Below, one piece after another: positions 33,996 to 43,125 of a stretch of 64,000 nucleotides of DNA. Origin of the DNA: Sphingomonas taxi (GTDB lineage: Bacteria; Pseudomonadota; Alphaproteobacteria; Sphingomonadales; Sphingomonadaceae); assembly GCA_003243195.1 (NCBI GenBank), contig QFQI01000004.1, positions 146,338 through 210,337 of the forward strand, in the 5' to 3' direction. The notes below the pieces were generated by a model. It was not told where the DNA came from. It did no database searches and saw only the letters and a program-made list of their open reading frames with translations. How positions within the stretch are numbered: the first letter of the stretch is position 1; every line of letters starts with the position of its first letter. Both the position numbers and the translations under genes were made by a program.

Positions 33996-35318
33996 TCAAA
34001 CGGCATGGCTGAACCGTCCGGCGCTCTGGTCGCGATAAGCGTCGATCCTTGCGGCGATGGCGCGTGCATAGGGGAGTGCGGCAGGCGTCAGGACGATCAC
34101 GGATCCCTGCCATGCAAGCAGGCCACGCCGTTCAAAGTCGAGGAGCGGCGCGCGGAAACACGTCCGTTCCAGCAACGGCGCAAGGTCGGCCCTTCCTGTC
34201 GTCAGGAGCTGTTCGATGATACGGCCACGGGCGCGGTCCTCCGCGCTGCGCCAGACGCCCCGTTCGACCGGAAACCGCCCGGCCCCGACCGCGAGTTGGT
34301 ATCGGCCGGTGTTCTTCTCGTTCTGGAGAAGCCGGTCGGGAAAGGCGCTTATCGCGCTCGCGCCCAGCCCGAGCAGGCATGTGGCGGTATCGTCGGTGAA
34401 GCCCTGGAAGTTCCGGCGCACGCCGCCCTCGCGAACGGCACGCGCGAGCGGATCGCCGGGCCGGGCGAAATGGTCGAACCCGACCGCCTCGAACCCCCTG
34501 TCCAGCAGGAAGTCATGCGCATACGCAGCCTGCTCGAAGCGTGCCGCGGCGCCGGGCAGACGCGCCGCGTCGATGCGGCGCTGCCGGGGGATGATCTGCG
34601 GCACATGCGCATAGCCGAAGACCGCGAGCCGGTCGGGCGCGAGCGCGAGCGCGGCTTCCAGCGTCTCCGACAGCGCGGCGGTATCCTGGCCGGGCAAACC
34701 ATACATGAGATCGAAGTTGAGGCTTCGGACGCCGGCCTGTCGCAGCAGACCGACGGTGCGCGCGATATGCTCATGCGGTTGCACGCGCCCGATCAACGCC
34801 TGGATCGCCGGGTCGAGCGTCTGGACGCCAAGGCTGGCGCGCTCGACCCCCACCGCGGCGAGCGCGGCCGCCCATTCCTCATCGAAGCCGCGCGGATCGA
34901 GTTCGACCGAGATGATGGGCCAGCGGCAGCCGAATGCGCGCGTGACATGTTCGAGCAGCGCCGAAAAGGCGGCAGGCGCGATCGCGTTCGGGCTCCCGCC
35001 GCCGAACGCGATACGGCCCACCCGGCCACGCCCGCCAAGTCTGGCTGCGACGAGGTCGATTTCATCGTGGAGGCGACCGACATAGGCCGCGAGACGGGCC
35101 TCGCGGGTCGCCGCGCCCGTGTTGCAGCCACAATACCAGCAGATTTCGCGGCAATAGGGAATGTGAAGGTAGAGCGAAATCTGTTCGTCCGGCTCCACGC
35201 GGGCAAGCGCCGCCGCCATATCCGCGCCGCCCACCGAGGCGGTGAACTCGGCCGCGGTCGGGTAGCTGGTATATCGCGGCACCGGACGTGCCAGCAGGTC
35301 GGGATAATAGGTCCACAT
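33996..35318 (-). CDS. hemN: Oxygen-independent coproporphyrinogen III oxidase (HemN)
   Basis: A 440-aa radical SAM enzyme of heme synthesis that replaces HemF when oxygen is scarce. The N-terminus, PVPRYTSYPTAAEF, is the HemN signature. The cluster motif is YCREICWYCGC (C-x3-C-x2-C) followed by GRIAFGGGSPNAI. Downstream conserved parts are ASLGVQTLDPAIQALIGRVQ, FDLMYGLPGQ and NFQGFTDD. The start ATG at 35318 (MWTYYPDLL) places an FNR-type box 41 bp upstream. Expression of hemN under FNR control is a classic arrangement. Confidence 0.94.
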   Translation of the reverse strand: MWTYYPDLLARPVPRYTSYPTAAEFTASVGGADMAAALARVEPDEQISLYLHIPYCREICWYCGCNTGAATREARLAAYVGRLHDEIDLVAARLGGRGRVGRIAFGGGSPNAIAPAAFSALLEHVTRAFGCRWPIISVELDPRGFDEEWAAALAAVGVERASLGVQTLDPAIQALIGRVQPHEHIARTVGLLRQAGVRSLNFDLMYGLPGQDTAALSETLEAALALAPDRLAVFGYAHVPQIIPRQRRIDAARLPGAAARFEQAAYAHDFLLDRGFEAVGFDHFARPGDPLARAVREGGVRRNFQGFTDDTATCLLGLGASAISAFPDRLLQNEKNTGRYQLAVGAGRFPVERGVWRSAEDRARGRIIEQLLTTGRADLAPLLERTCFRAPLLDFERRGLLAWQGSVIVLTPAALPYARAIAARIDAYRDQSAGRFSHAV

Positions 35319-35352
35319 ACAGTCCGCATGGCGAAATGTACCGGGAACGTCT

Positions 35353-35366
35353 TTGACGACGGTCAA
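35353..35366. promoter_or_regulatory. FNR/CRP-type box between hemN and ompW
   Basis: TTGAC-GACG-GTCAA, 5-bp perfect arms, in the divergent gap. It is 41 bp from the hemN start and 60 bp from the ompW start. Both genes belong to known FNR regulons in other bacteria. Confidence 0.82.
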
Positions 35367-35419
35367 AGCCCGGTCGCCTGTACCTTCGTAGGTGCGCTTC
35401 ATCGTTTACGGAGGTTGGT

Positions 35420-36136
35420 ATGAAGCCGATATTGTTCTTCAGCGTCGCAGCAGCCGCGCTCTCCCTTGCGGTCGTGGCCAGCCCCGCCGCCGCGCAGGGC
35501 GGGCCGGACGACCGGACCGGCGCGACGGACCGCACCGGCATAGCCGCCGGCGACGTGCTGCTGCGGGTGCGCACCATCATGGTTGCGCCCAACGAGCGTT
35601 CCGGCAGCGTCCTGCCGGCCTTCCCGGGCGAGAAGGTCAGCGTCGACAACAGCTTCATGCCCGAGATCGACGCCACCTACATGGCCACCGATCACATCGG
35701 CTTCGAACTCATCGCCTCCACCACCAGGCACCACGCCGACGGACGTACCGGAACGACAGGCGCGATCGGCCGCCTCGCCTCGACCTGGGTGCTGCCGCCG
35801 ACGCTCACCGCGCAATATCACTTCGCGCCCGCGAGCCATGTCCGCCCCTATGTCGGCGCGGGGCTGAACTACACCATCTTCTGGAATGAGAAGGCCTCGT
35901 CCGGGCTCGAACAAGCGGTGGGACCGACGCGGGTCCACATGACGGACAGCTTCGGCTGGGCCGCGCAGGCGGGGATCGACGTCGACCTCACCCGCAAGGT
36001 CTTCCTCAATCTCGACGTCAAATATATCGACATCGACACGACCACCCGCCTGCGCACGACGGCGGCGGGAACGCAGCAGGTCCGGTTGCACCTCGATCCG
36101 CTCGTGTTCGGCGTCGGCCTGGGCCTCAGGCTCTGA
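35420..36136 (+). CDS. ompW: OmpW-family outer-membrane protein
   Basis: A 238-aa precursor with a signal peptide (ALSLAVVASPAAAQ) and an eight-strand OmpW barrel. Key family segments are AGDVLLRVRTIMVAPN, LPPTLTAQYHFAPASHVRPY, VGAGLNYTIFWNE and LNLDVKYIDIDTT, and the protein ends GLGLRL. OmpW forms a narrow hydrophobic channel linked to oxygen limitation. It is divergent from hemN with a shared FNR box. Confidence 0.92.
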   Translation: MKPILFFSVAAAALSLAVVASPAAAQGGPDDRTGATDRTGIAAGDVLLRVRTIMVAPNERSGSVLPAFPGEKVSVDNSFMPEIDATYMATDHIGFELIASTTRHHADGRTGTTGAIGRLASTWVLPPTLTAQYHFAPASHVRPYVGAGLNYTIFWNEKASSGLEQAVGPTRVHMTDSFGWAAQAGIDVDLTRKVFLNLDVKYIDIDTTTRLRTTAAGTQQVRLHLDPLVFGVGLGLRL

Positions 36137-36251
36137 GGCGGCGGGGTGGCTCGGGGCCGTCGTCCCGCGCCATCCCCTCTGCCCCCATGGTGGCGCGCAG
36201 GATCACGCTTCATGTGGGGACAAGCGACGAACCGCTTGCTATACGGCGGCG

Positions 36252-36962
36252 ATGGCCAGCTCCAACATCTGCTCCGATTGCGCGGTCCGCGACGCCGCCC
36301 TGTGCGGCAGCCTCGACGATGACGAGCTGCATGCGCTGAACTCGATCGGCGAGCGGCGCAGCTATACCCGCGGATCCACGATCATCTGGGCCGGTGACGA
36401 CAGCGTGATCTGCGCCAATGTCCTGAGCGGCATGTTGAAGCTCGCCACGTCGACGCCCGATGGTCGCGAGCAGATCGTCGGGCTGCTCTACCCTGCCGAT
36501 TTCGTCGGCCGGCCCTATGCCGAGGAAGCGGATCACACCGTCGAGGCGCTGACGGATGTCGAGCTGTGCGTGTTTCCGCGACGGCAGTTCGAACGCGTGC
36601 TGGACGATCATATCCGCATGGAACGCCTGTTGCTCCAGCGGACGCTGACGGCGCTTCATGAAGCCCGGTCGCGCATGCTGATGCTGGCGCGCAAGTCGGC
36701 CAGCGAGAAGGTGGCCGATTTCCTGCTGGAAATGGCGGCGAAGGTGGGAGCCAGCGGCTGCCGCCCCGGTCCCGGTGGCCCGCTCACCTTCGATCTCCCG
36801 CTGACCCGCGGCCAGATGGCCGACGTGCTCGGGCTGACGATCGAGACTGTGAGCCGCCAACTGACGCGGTTCAAGACCTCGGGCATCATCACCTTGCCGG
36901 GCTCGCGCGCCGTCACGATCTCCGACCACGCCGCGCTGGAGGCGATCGCGGCCGCCGCCTAG
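36252..36962 (+). CDS. fnrL: FNR-type [4Fe-4S] oxygen-sensing regulator (FnrL-like)
   Basis: A 236-aa Crp/Fnr-family regulator. The N-terminal cysteines CSDCAVRDAALC (Cys7, Cys10, Cys18) and Cys106 in TDVELCVFPR match the four cluster ligands of FNR/FnrL. A cyclic-nucleotide-like beta-roll (residues 20-120) and dimer helix follow. The recognition helix IETVSRQLTRFKTSG has Glu198, Ser201 and Arg202, the residues that in FNR read TTGA. So this protein should bind the six TTGAY-N4-RTCAA boxes in the surrounding island. It ends in a CTAG palindrome shared with the convergent gene's stop. Confidence 0.92.
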   Translation: MASSNICSDCAVRDAALCGSLDDDELHALNSIGERRSYTRGSTIIWAGDDSVICANVLSGMLKLATSTPDGREQIVGLLYPADFVGRPYAEEADHTVEALTDVELCVFPRRQFERVLDDHIRMERLLLQRTLTALHEARSRMLMLARKSASEKVADFLLEMAAKVGASGCRPGPGGPLTFDLPLTRGQMADVLGLTIETVSRQLTRFKTSGIITLPGSRAVTISDHAALEAIAAAA

Positions 36963-37504
36963 GCGGCGGCTCCCGCGGGGCAGGTATCAAGGATATGTTC
37001 GAGAGCCGTCCGGGCGCCCTTCGACAGACGGTGACCGGCGAGCGACAACAGCGCCAGCTCCTCGAACTCCAGCGCGCGGCGACAGCTATCGAACAGGCAG
37101 CGCAGCATATAGCCCAGCATGTCCAGCCGCTCCGGTTCGAGAATTTCGCTCCGCAGCGCCTCCGCCACGTCCTCCGCGTGGACGCCGTCGGCGATCTGGT
37201 CGAGCAGGATACGCGTCAGGACGCCGTCGCCGAAGCTTAGTTGCTCGCCGGCGAATATCTGCTCCAGCAGCCTGCCGGTTACCGCGACATGCTCGCGAAT
37301 GCAGCCATGGATGAGGTTCGCGATCGCGGATCGTTCCTCGATGCCCGGATAGTCGCCGAGCCGGTCGGCAAGCGCTTCCACCTCGCGACACATGCGCCTG
37401 ACCGCGGCATGATCCGCCAGCAGCGGCGCGAGTTCGACTTCGCTGATAACGTGCCACCGTCGGTGAAACGGAAGCACCCGACGATCAATGGGCGATGGTT
37501 CCAC
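36959..37504 (-). CDS. Uncharacterised protein with an FNR-type box in its promoter
   Basis: No family was recognised. About 181 aa, apparently all helical, no signal peptide or membrane segment. It contains ELAPLLADHAAVRRMCREVE and ANLIHGCIREHVAVTGRLLE; the spaced His and acidic residues loosely recall hemerythrin-like four-helix bundles, but the full ligand set is not obvious. The start is taken as GTG 37504, with GGAG eight bases upstream. This leaves the FNR box at 37553-37566 about 55 bp upstream, whereas the longer open frame would put that box inside the coding region. The stop codon overlaps the fnr stop. Confidence 0.65.
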   Translation of the reverse strand: MEPSPIDRRVLPFHRRWHVISEVELAPLLADHAAVRRMCREVEALADRLGDYPGIEERSAIANLIHGCIREHVAVTGRLLEQIFAGEQLSFGDGVLTRILLDQIADGVHAEDVAEALRSEILEPERLDMLGYMLRCLFDSCRRALEFEELALLSLAGHRLSKGARTALEHILDTCPAGAAA

Positions 37505-37552
37505 GGCAAGGTCTCCACCCGACCTCCCTGCCACGGCGGCACCGGACAGCCC

Positions 37553-37566
37553 TTGACGGGGATCAA
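37553..37566. promoter_or_regulatory. FNR/CRP-type box upstream of the uncharacterised gene
   Basis: TTGAC-GGGG-ATCAA; four of five arm positions pair (C opposite A at the fifth). It is centred about 55 bp upstream of the GTG start at 37504. Confidence 0.7.
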
Positions 37567-37715
37567 AATCCGGGTCGCGCCTCGCGCGATCATGCGGGCG
37601 CCGCCGCGGCGGTGATGAGGGCACGCTGCTTCATCCATCGCCGACGCTGCGGCACGGACCATGCGTGGTCAGCGGGTCGCGGCGCTTCGCCTCGGAAGGA
37701 GGCGTGCGCTGCGCC

Positions 37716-38426
37716 TCAGGACGGGAAATCCTCGTCGGCCGATATCCTGCGCCGGCGCAGCGCCGCTTCCGCCTGTTCATGATAGCGGCCCGTCGCGAGA
37801 TCGGCGCAGGCCTTCTCGGCGGCCTGACGAACACGCTCGAGCTGCTCGGCGGCATAATCGGCGTTCATATCGGGAACCACGCAGTCGATCCGCACATGGT
37901 CGGCCTGGCTCATCCCCAATCCATGCCGCAGATAGACGTCGAAGATATCCTTCAGCGACAGCATCTGCCCCTGTTCGCTGAGCCACGGCAGCGAGGCGCC
38001 GGAGGTGCTGAAGGACAGCAGCGGCTTGCCCGCGACCGGCGGCTGGCCGGAGGCGGCCTGCAGATCGCGGAAGGAATAGCCGGCTCCGAGAACCCGTTCC
38101 ACATAGCCCTTCAGCATGGCGGGCGGCAGTCCGAACCAGATCGGATAGACGAACACGACGATGTCGCACTGCCGGACATGGTCGAGCTCGGCCGCGACGT
38201 CGGCGGCCGGCGACCAGTCCGGTTCGGTCGGGCGTTCACTCGCGCGGAGTACCGGATCGAAGCCAAGGGCATACAGATCGCGAACCTGCACCGTCTGATA
38301 ATGCCGCTCGACCTCCTGCTTGTAGGCCGCCACGATCGCGTGATCGAAACCGTCCGGCGCCGGATTGGCCAGCACGACCAGGTGATGGAAGGGCGCGCGC
38401 GCCGGCGTTGCTGCGGTGTCGTTCAT
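37716..38426 (-). CDS. NAD(P)H-dependent oxidoreductase, flavodoxin-like quinone reductase family
   Basis: A 236-aa flavoprotein of the NQO1/KefF/MdaB-like family: HHLVVLANPAPDGFDHAIVA at the N-terminus, then CDIVVFVYPIWFGLPPAMLK and GYVERVLGAGYSF. Family members reduce quinones or electrophiles with two electrons. It starts 13 bp after the MFS gene on the same strand, with GGGAGA before the ATG, so the two form an operon. Confidence 0.87.
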   Translation of the reverse strand: MNDTAATPARAPFHHLVVLANPAPDGFDHAIVAAYKQEVERHYQTVQVRDLYALGFDPVLRASERPTEPDWSPAADVAAELDHVRQCDIVVFVYPIWFGLPPAMLKGYVERVLGAGYSFRDLQAASGQPPVAGKPLLSFSTSGASLPWLSEQGQMLSLKDIFDVYLRHGLGMSQADHVRIDCVVPDMNADYAAEQLERVRQAAEKACADLATGRYHEQAEAALRRRRISADEDFPS

Positions 38427-38439
38427 CTCAGTCTCCCGA

Positions 38440-39774
38440 TCATGCGCTTCTGCGCCCCCATTCGCGGTTCAGCGCGAGCGCGGCGAGCGTGCAGGCGGCG
38501 CCGGACAGCAGGTATGCCCCGACCGAGATCAGGCCGAAATTGCTGGCGAGGAGCAGCGCGGCGAGCGGCGCGAACGCCGCGCCGATGAACCACGACGCGG
38601 TCGCCGTCGTGCCGGCCCCCGTGTAGCGGTGACGCGGCGAGAAGCTGCTGTTGGTGGCGCCCGACGACTGGCCGAAGGAGATCCCGAGCAGAATGAAGCC
38701 GAGGATCATATAGACCCACTCGCCGCCCGGACCACGGCCCAGCAACTGCGGGGCAAAGCCGCTATAGGCACCGATCAGCGCCGCAGAGACACCCAGCAAC
38801 GTGCGACGCCCGATCCGGTCGGCGATGACTCCGGAAGCCGCCATCGCGACCAGGCCCACCACAGCGCCGACCATCTCGATCACGAGGAAGTGGACCGCGC
38901 TTTCGCCCGAGGTCAGCACCACCCATGACAGCGGGAAGACGGTGACCAGATGGAACAGCGCGAAGCTCGCGAGCGGGGCGAAGGCGCCCAGCACGACGGT
39001 GCGCCCTTCCTCGCGGAACATCTGGCTGACGGGCGAGGGCTGCAGCTCGCGGCTCTCGAACATTTCCTCGAACTCCGGGGTCGAGATGAGCCGGAGGCGG
39101 GCGAACAGCGCGACGACGTTGATGACGAAGGCGACGAAGAACGGGTAGCGCCATCCCCAGTCGAAGAAATCGGCCGGCTTGAGGGTGGTCAGCAGGAACG
39201 CGAACACCGCCGCCGCCACGAACAGCCCGATCGGCGCGCCGAGCTGCGGGATCATCGCGAACCAGCCGCGCCGCTGCGCCGGCGCGTTCAGCGACAGGAG
39301 CGCCGGCAGGCCGTCCCAGGTGCCGCCCTGCGCCACGCCCTGACCGATCCGGAACAGCGCCAGCAGAACGGCAGCGACGCCGCCGACCTGCGCATGGCCG
39401 GGCAGGAACGCCATCGCCGCGGTCGAGCCACCCAGGAGGAACATCGCGACCGTCAGCTTGACGCCGCGACCGTGCCGTCGGTCCAGCCACAGAAAGGCGA
39501 GCGCGCCGAAGGGCCGCGCCACGAACGCCAGCGCAAAGATCGCGAAGGAATAGAGCGTCCCGGTCAGCGGACTGACGTTCGGGAAGATCAGGCTGGGGAA
39601 CACCAGCACGGAGGCGATGGCGTATACGAAGAAGTCGAAGAACTCCGTCGAGCGGCCGATGATGACGCCAACCGCGATGTCCCCGGGACGGACCTTGTGC
39701 TCGTGGGCATTGATCAGGCGCGCGTCGCGCTCCAGCGGCGTCGAACTTGCCCTGCCCAGGGTACTGGCTACCAT
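38440..39774 (-). CDS. MFS transporter, metabolite:H+ symporter (MHS)-like
   Basis: A 444-aa transporter with about 12 membrane segments. The first helix region STEFFDFFVYAIASVLVFPS and the loop ARPFGALAFLWLDRRHGRG are typical of the MHS/ShiA-ProP group, which takes up organic acids, shikimate or osmolytes. A second loop, ADRIGRRTLLGVSAAL, marks the domain repeat. The substrate is unknown. It is divergent from cyoA, sharing a 153-bp gap with an FNR-type box centred 112 bp from its start. Confidence 0.87.
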   Translation of the reverse strand: MVASTLGRASSTPLERDARLINAHEHKVRPGDIAVGVIIGRSTEFFDFFVYAIASVLVFPSLIFPNVSPLTGTLYSFAIFALAFVARPFGALAFLWLDRRHGRGVKLTVAMFLLGGSTAAMAFLPGHAQVGGVAAVLLALFRIGQGVAQGGTWDGLPALLSLNAPAQRRGWFAMIPQLGAPIGLFVAAAVFAFLLTTLKPADFFDWGWRYPFFVAFVINVVALFARLRLISTPEFEEMFESRELQPSPVSQMFREEGRTVVLGAFAPLASFALFHLVTVFPLSWVVLTSGESAVHFLVIEMVGAVVGLVAMAASGVIADRIGRRTLLGVSAALIGAYSGFAPQLLGRGPGGEWVYMILGFILLGISFGQSSGATNSSFSPRHRYTGAGTTATASWFIGAAFAPLAALLLASNFGLISVGAYLLSGAACTLAALALNREWGRRSA

Positions 39775-39879
39775 CCCTCAACATCCTCCATGCAACCGGC
39801 CACAGGCAGATGCGCACTGGGTTCGCAACGATCCTCACCGGTGATAGTTTCACCGTAGCTGCAAGCAATCTGCGGACCT

Positions 39880-39893
39880 TTGACCTTGGTCAA
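39880..39893. promoter_or_regulatory. FNR/CRP-type box upstream of cyoA
   Basis: TTGAC-CTTG-GTCAA, 5-bp perfect arms. The centre is 41 bp upstream of the cyoA start codon and 112 bp upstream of the MFS start. Being so close to cyoA, it probably overlaps the cyo core promoter, which would fit repression, unless the transcript has a very short leader. Confidence 0.78.
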
Positions 39894-39927
39894 GGTCGGT
39901 CGATGACGAGAGGATTAGCGGGGGCGC

Positions 39928-41106
39928 ATGCTGAAAACAGGATCGAACCTCATCCGTTGGGCCACGCGCCTGCCTGTCGTGGCGCTTCCGGCGCTGCTCG
40001 GTGGCTGCGACATGGTCGTCATGAACCCGGCTGGCGACATCGCCGTCCAGCAGCGCGACCTCATCCTGTTCTCGACAGGTGTGATGCTGCTCATCATCGT
40101 GCCGGTCATGGTCCTGACGGTGGTGTTCGCCCGGAAATACCGGCGCGGCAACGCCGACAAGACCTATGATCCCGGTTTCGACCATTCGACGACGCTCGAA
40201 CTGGTGATCTGGGCCTGCCCGCTCCTCATCATCATCGCGCTGAGCGCGGTGACGTGGACGAGCACGCACCTGCTCGACCCGTTCCGCCCGCTGGAGCGAC
40301 TCGGTCCGGGCAGACCTGTTCCCGCCGGCACGAAGCCGCTCGAGGTCCAGGCGATCGCGCTCGACTGGAAGTGGCTGTTCGTCTACCCGGATCTCGGCAT
40401 CGCCACCGTGAACGAGCTGGCGCTCCCCGTCGACGTGCCCGTACATTTCTCGATCACCTCGACCGACCAGTTCAACACCCTCTACGTGCCGACGCTCGCC
40501 GGGATGGTCTACGCCATGCCGACGATGAAGTCCGAGCTGAACGCCGTCATCAACAAGCCGGTGACGAGCGAAGGCTATTCGGGCAACTACACCGGCCGCG
40601 GCTATTCGGACATGCGGTTCAAGTTCTACGGCCGCACCCCGGCCGACTTCGACCGCTGGGTCGCCGGCGTGAAGGCGGGCGGCGGTGCGCTCCGGACGGC
40701 CGATTACATCAATCTCGCCAAGCCGAGCGAGAAGGTGCCCGTGATGCACTTCGCCTCGGTGGAGGCTGGCCTTTTCGACCGTGTGGTCAACCGCTGCGTC
40801 GAGCCCGGCAAGCCCTGCATGGTGGACGTGATGGCACGCGACATGGCGCGCGCCGGCGGCTATCCCGGCGATCACCGCATGGGCGCCGGCATGGCCCCGG
40901 GCCGCGGCGCCGCGCCGATCATCGGGGAAAAGCCGGTGCCGGCGCTCCAGAAAGCCCCCGAGGACAAGGGTAGCGGCCCCAACGTCACCAGGCCCGAAGG
41001 GCCGGGTGCGCCGGGGCAGACCAAGCCAGGCGATCAGCGCAACCGCGACATGTCCGCCGTCCTCCCCCTCCCCGTCCCCGGCGCCACCCGCGCCGTGCGG
41101 GCCTGA
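39928..41106 (+). CDS. cyoA: Cytochrome bo3 ubiquinol oxidase subunit II
   Basis: A 392-aa lipoprotein (lipobox ALLGGC near residue 27) with two membrane segments (RDLILFSTGVMLLIIVPVMV and TLELVIWACPLLIIIALSAV) and a cupredoxin domain (VQAIALDWKWLFVYPDLGIA). CuA ligands are absent, as expected for a quinol oxidase. Beyond the usual end there is a Pro/Gly-rich tail of about 75 residues, making it longer than E. coli CyoA (about 315). First gene of cyoABCD-SURF1. Confidence 0.93.
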   Translation: MLKTGSNLIRWATRLPVVALPALLGGCDMVVMNPAGDIAVQQRDLILFSTGVMLLIIVPVMVLTVVFARKYRRGNADKTYDPGFDHSTTLELVIWACPLLIIIALSAVTWTSTHLLDPFRPLERLGPGRPVPAGTKPLEVQAIALDWKWLFVYPDLGIATVNELALPVDVPVHFSITSTDQFNTLYVPTLAGMVYAMPTMKSELNAVINKPVTSEGYSGNYTGRGYSDMRFKFYGRTPADFDRWVAGVKAGGGALRTADYINLAKPSEKVPVMHFASVEAGLFDRVVNRCVEPGKPCMVDVMARDMARAGGYPGDHRMGAGMAPGRGAAPIIGEKPVPALQKAPEDKGSGPNVTRPEGPGAPGQTKPGDQRNRDMSAVLPLPVPGATRAVRA

Positions 41107-41126
41107 CCCCCGCGAACGGAAGCACG

Positions 41127-43124
41127 ATGTCCCAATCCATGCTCAAATCCGTCTTCGGTCGGCTCACCTGGGAATCCTTCCCGATCCACGAGCCGATCCT
41201 GCTCACCACCTTCATCGTCGTGTCCGTCCTGGGACTCGGCATCGTCGGTGCCGTCACCAAATACCGCCTCTGGGGCTATCTCTGGAAGGAATGGTTCACG
41301 AGCGTCGACCACAAGAAGGTCGGCATCATGTACATCATCCTGGGCATCATCATGCTGCTGCGCGGTTTTTCCGATGCCATCATGATGCGGCTTCAGCAGG
41401 CGATCGCCTTCGGCCCCAACGAAGGGTATCTGAACGCGCACCACTACGATCAGATCTTCACCGCCCACGGAACGATCATGATCTTCTTCGTCGCGATCCC
41501 GCTGGTGGTCGGCATCATCAACTTCGTGATGCCGCTTCAGATCGGCGCGCGGGACGTTGCCTTTCCGTTCCTCAACAACCTCAGCTTCTGGTTGACGGCG
41601 GCGGGCGCGGTGCTGGTGATGATCTCGCTGTTCGTCGGTGAGTTCGCCCGCACCGGCTGGCTCTCCTACGCCCCGCTCGCCGGGCTGGCCTACAGCCCGG
41701 ATACCGGCGTCGACTATTACCTGTGGTCGCTGCAGATCGCCGGTGTCGGCACGACATTGTCGGCCATCAACATGGTCGCGACCGTCATCAAGATGCGCGC
41801 GCCCGGCATGACCATGATGAAGATGCCGGTGTTCTGCTGGACCGCGCTGTGCAGCAACGTCCTGGCGATCGCGATCTTCCCCGCCCTCACCGCCGCCTTC
41901 TTCCTGCTGATGCTCGACCGCTACGTCGGCACGAACTTCTTCACGAACGAACTCGGCGGCGCGCCAATGATGTACTGGAACATGGTGTGGATCTGGGGTC
42001 ACCCGGAGGTCTACGTCCTGGTCCTGCCCGCCTTCGGCATCTATTCCGAAATCACCGCGACCTTCTCGGGCAAGCCGCTCTTCGGCTATTCCTCGATGGT
42101 CTATGCGACGGTGGTCATCACCATCCTGTCCTACCTTGTCTGGCTCCACCACTTCTTCACCATGGGCGCGGGGCCGACTGTCAACAGCTTCTTCGGCATC
42201 GCCACGATGGTGATCTCGATCCCGACCGGGGCCAAGATCTTCAACTGGCTGTTCACCATGTACAAGGGCGACATCCGGTTCGAGCTGCCGATGATGTGGG
42301 TCGTCGCCTTCATGCTGACCTTCACAGTCGGCGGCATGACCGGCGTGTTGCTGGCGATCCCTCCCGCCGACTTCGTGTTCCACAACTCGCTGTTCCTGGT
42401 CGCGCACTTCCACAACACCATCATCGGCGGCGTCGTCTTCGCGCTGTTCGCCGGCATGACCTACTGGTTCCCGAAGGCGTTCGGCTTCAAGCTCGACGAG
42501 TTCTGGGGCAAGGTGGCCTTCTGGGGCTGGGTCATCGGCTATTGGGTCGCCTGGACGCCGATCTACATCGTCGGGCTGATGGGTGAGCCGCGCCGCGTCC
42601 ACCATTTCGACGACCCGAGCATCCAGCCCTATTTCATCATCGCCGCAATCGGCGCGGTGATCATCCTGGTCGGCATCCTCGGCTTCGTGATGAGCATCGT
42701 GATGGGCTTCGTGAAGCGCAAGCAACTCGCGGACACCACGGGCGATCCCTGGAACGGCCGCACGCTCGAATGGTCCACCAGCTCGCCGCCGCCGAACTAC
42801 AACTTCGCCATGACGCCGGTCGTGCACGACCTGGATGCGTGGTACGACATGAAGGCGCGCGGCTACGAGCGCCCGGCGCAGGGCTTCCGCCCGATCCACA
42901 TGCCGCGCAACACCGGCACCGGCGTGATCCTGGCCGGCCTCGCGCTCGCGCTCGGCTTCGGCATGGTCTGGTACATGTGGTGGCTGGCCGCGCTGAGCCT
43001 TGCCGGGCTGCTGCTCGTCGGCATCGGCCACACCTTCAACTTCAAACGCGACTACTTCATCCCCTCGGAAGAAGTGACCCGCACAGAGAGCGAGCGGCGG
43101 CAGCTGCTGAGCGCTGGAGCCTGA
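41127..43124 (+). CDS. cyoB: Cytochrome bo3 ubiquinol oxidase subunit I
   Basis: A 665-aa heme-copper oxidase subunit that reduces O2 to water and pumps protons. Ligand motifs are present: the heme b His in FTAHGTIMIFFV, the CuB His and crosslinked Tyr in WGHPEVYVLVLPAFG, the His pair in WLHHFFTMGAGP and heme ligands in LVAHFHNTIIGG. It starts 20 bp after cyoA. It works with CyoA, C and D in the inner membrane. Confidence 0.96.
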   Translation: MSQSMLKSVFGRLTWESFPIHEPILLTTFIVVSVLGLGIVGAVTKYRLWGYLWKEWFTSVDHKKVGIMYIILGIIMLLRGFSDAIMMRLQQAIAFGPNEGYLNAHHYDQIFTAHGTIMIFFVAIPLVVGIINFVMPLQIGARDVAFPFLNNLSFWLTAAGAVLVMISLFVGEFARTGWLSYAPLAGLAYSPDTGVDYYLWSLQIAGVGTTLSAINMVATVIKMRAPGMTMMKMPVFCWTALCSNVLAIAIFPALTAAFFLLMLDRYVGTNFFTNELGGAPMMYWNMVWIWGHPEVYVLVLPAFGIYSEITATFSGKPLFGYSSMVYATVVITILSYLVWLHHFFTMGAGPTVNSFFGIATMVISIPTGAKIFNWLFTMYKGDIRFELPMMWVVAFMLTFTVGGMTGVLLAIPPADFVFHNSLFLVAHFHNTIIGGVVFALFAGMTYWFPKAFGFKLDEFWGKVAFWGWVIGYWVAWTPIYIVGLMGEPRRVHHFDDPSIQPYFIIAAIGAVIILVGILGFVMSIVMGFVKRKQLADTTGDPWNGRTLEWSTSSPPPNYNFAMTPVVHDLDAWYDMKARGYERPAQGFRPIHMPRNTGTGVILAGLALALGFGMVWYMWWLAALSLAGLLLVGIGHTFNFKRDYFIPSEEVTRTESERRQLLSAGA

Positions 43125-43125
43125 C

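Noticed and set aside
37505..37624. Longer N-terminus for the uncharacterised gene after fnr
   Set aside because: It would place the FNR-type box inside the coding sequence, and the extension is Arg/Pro-rich without a ribosome site.
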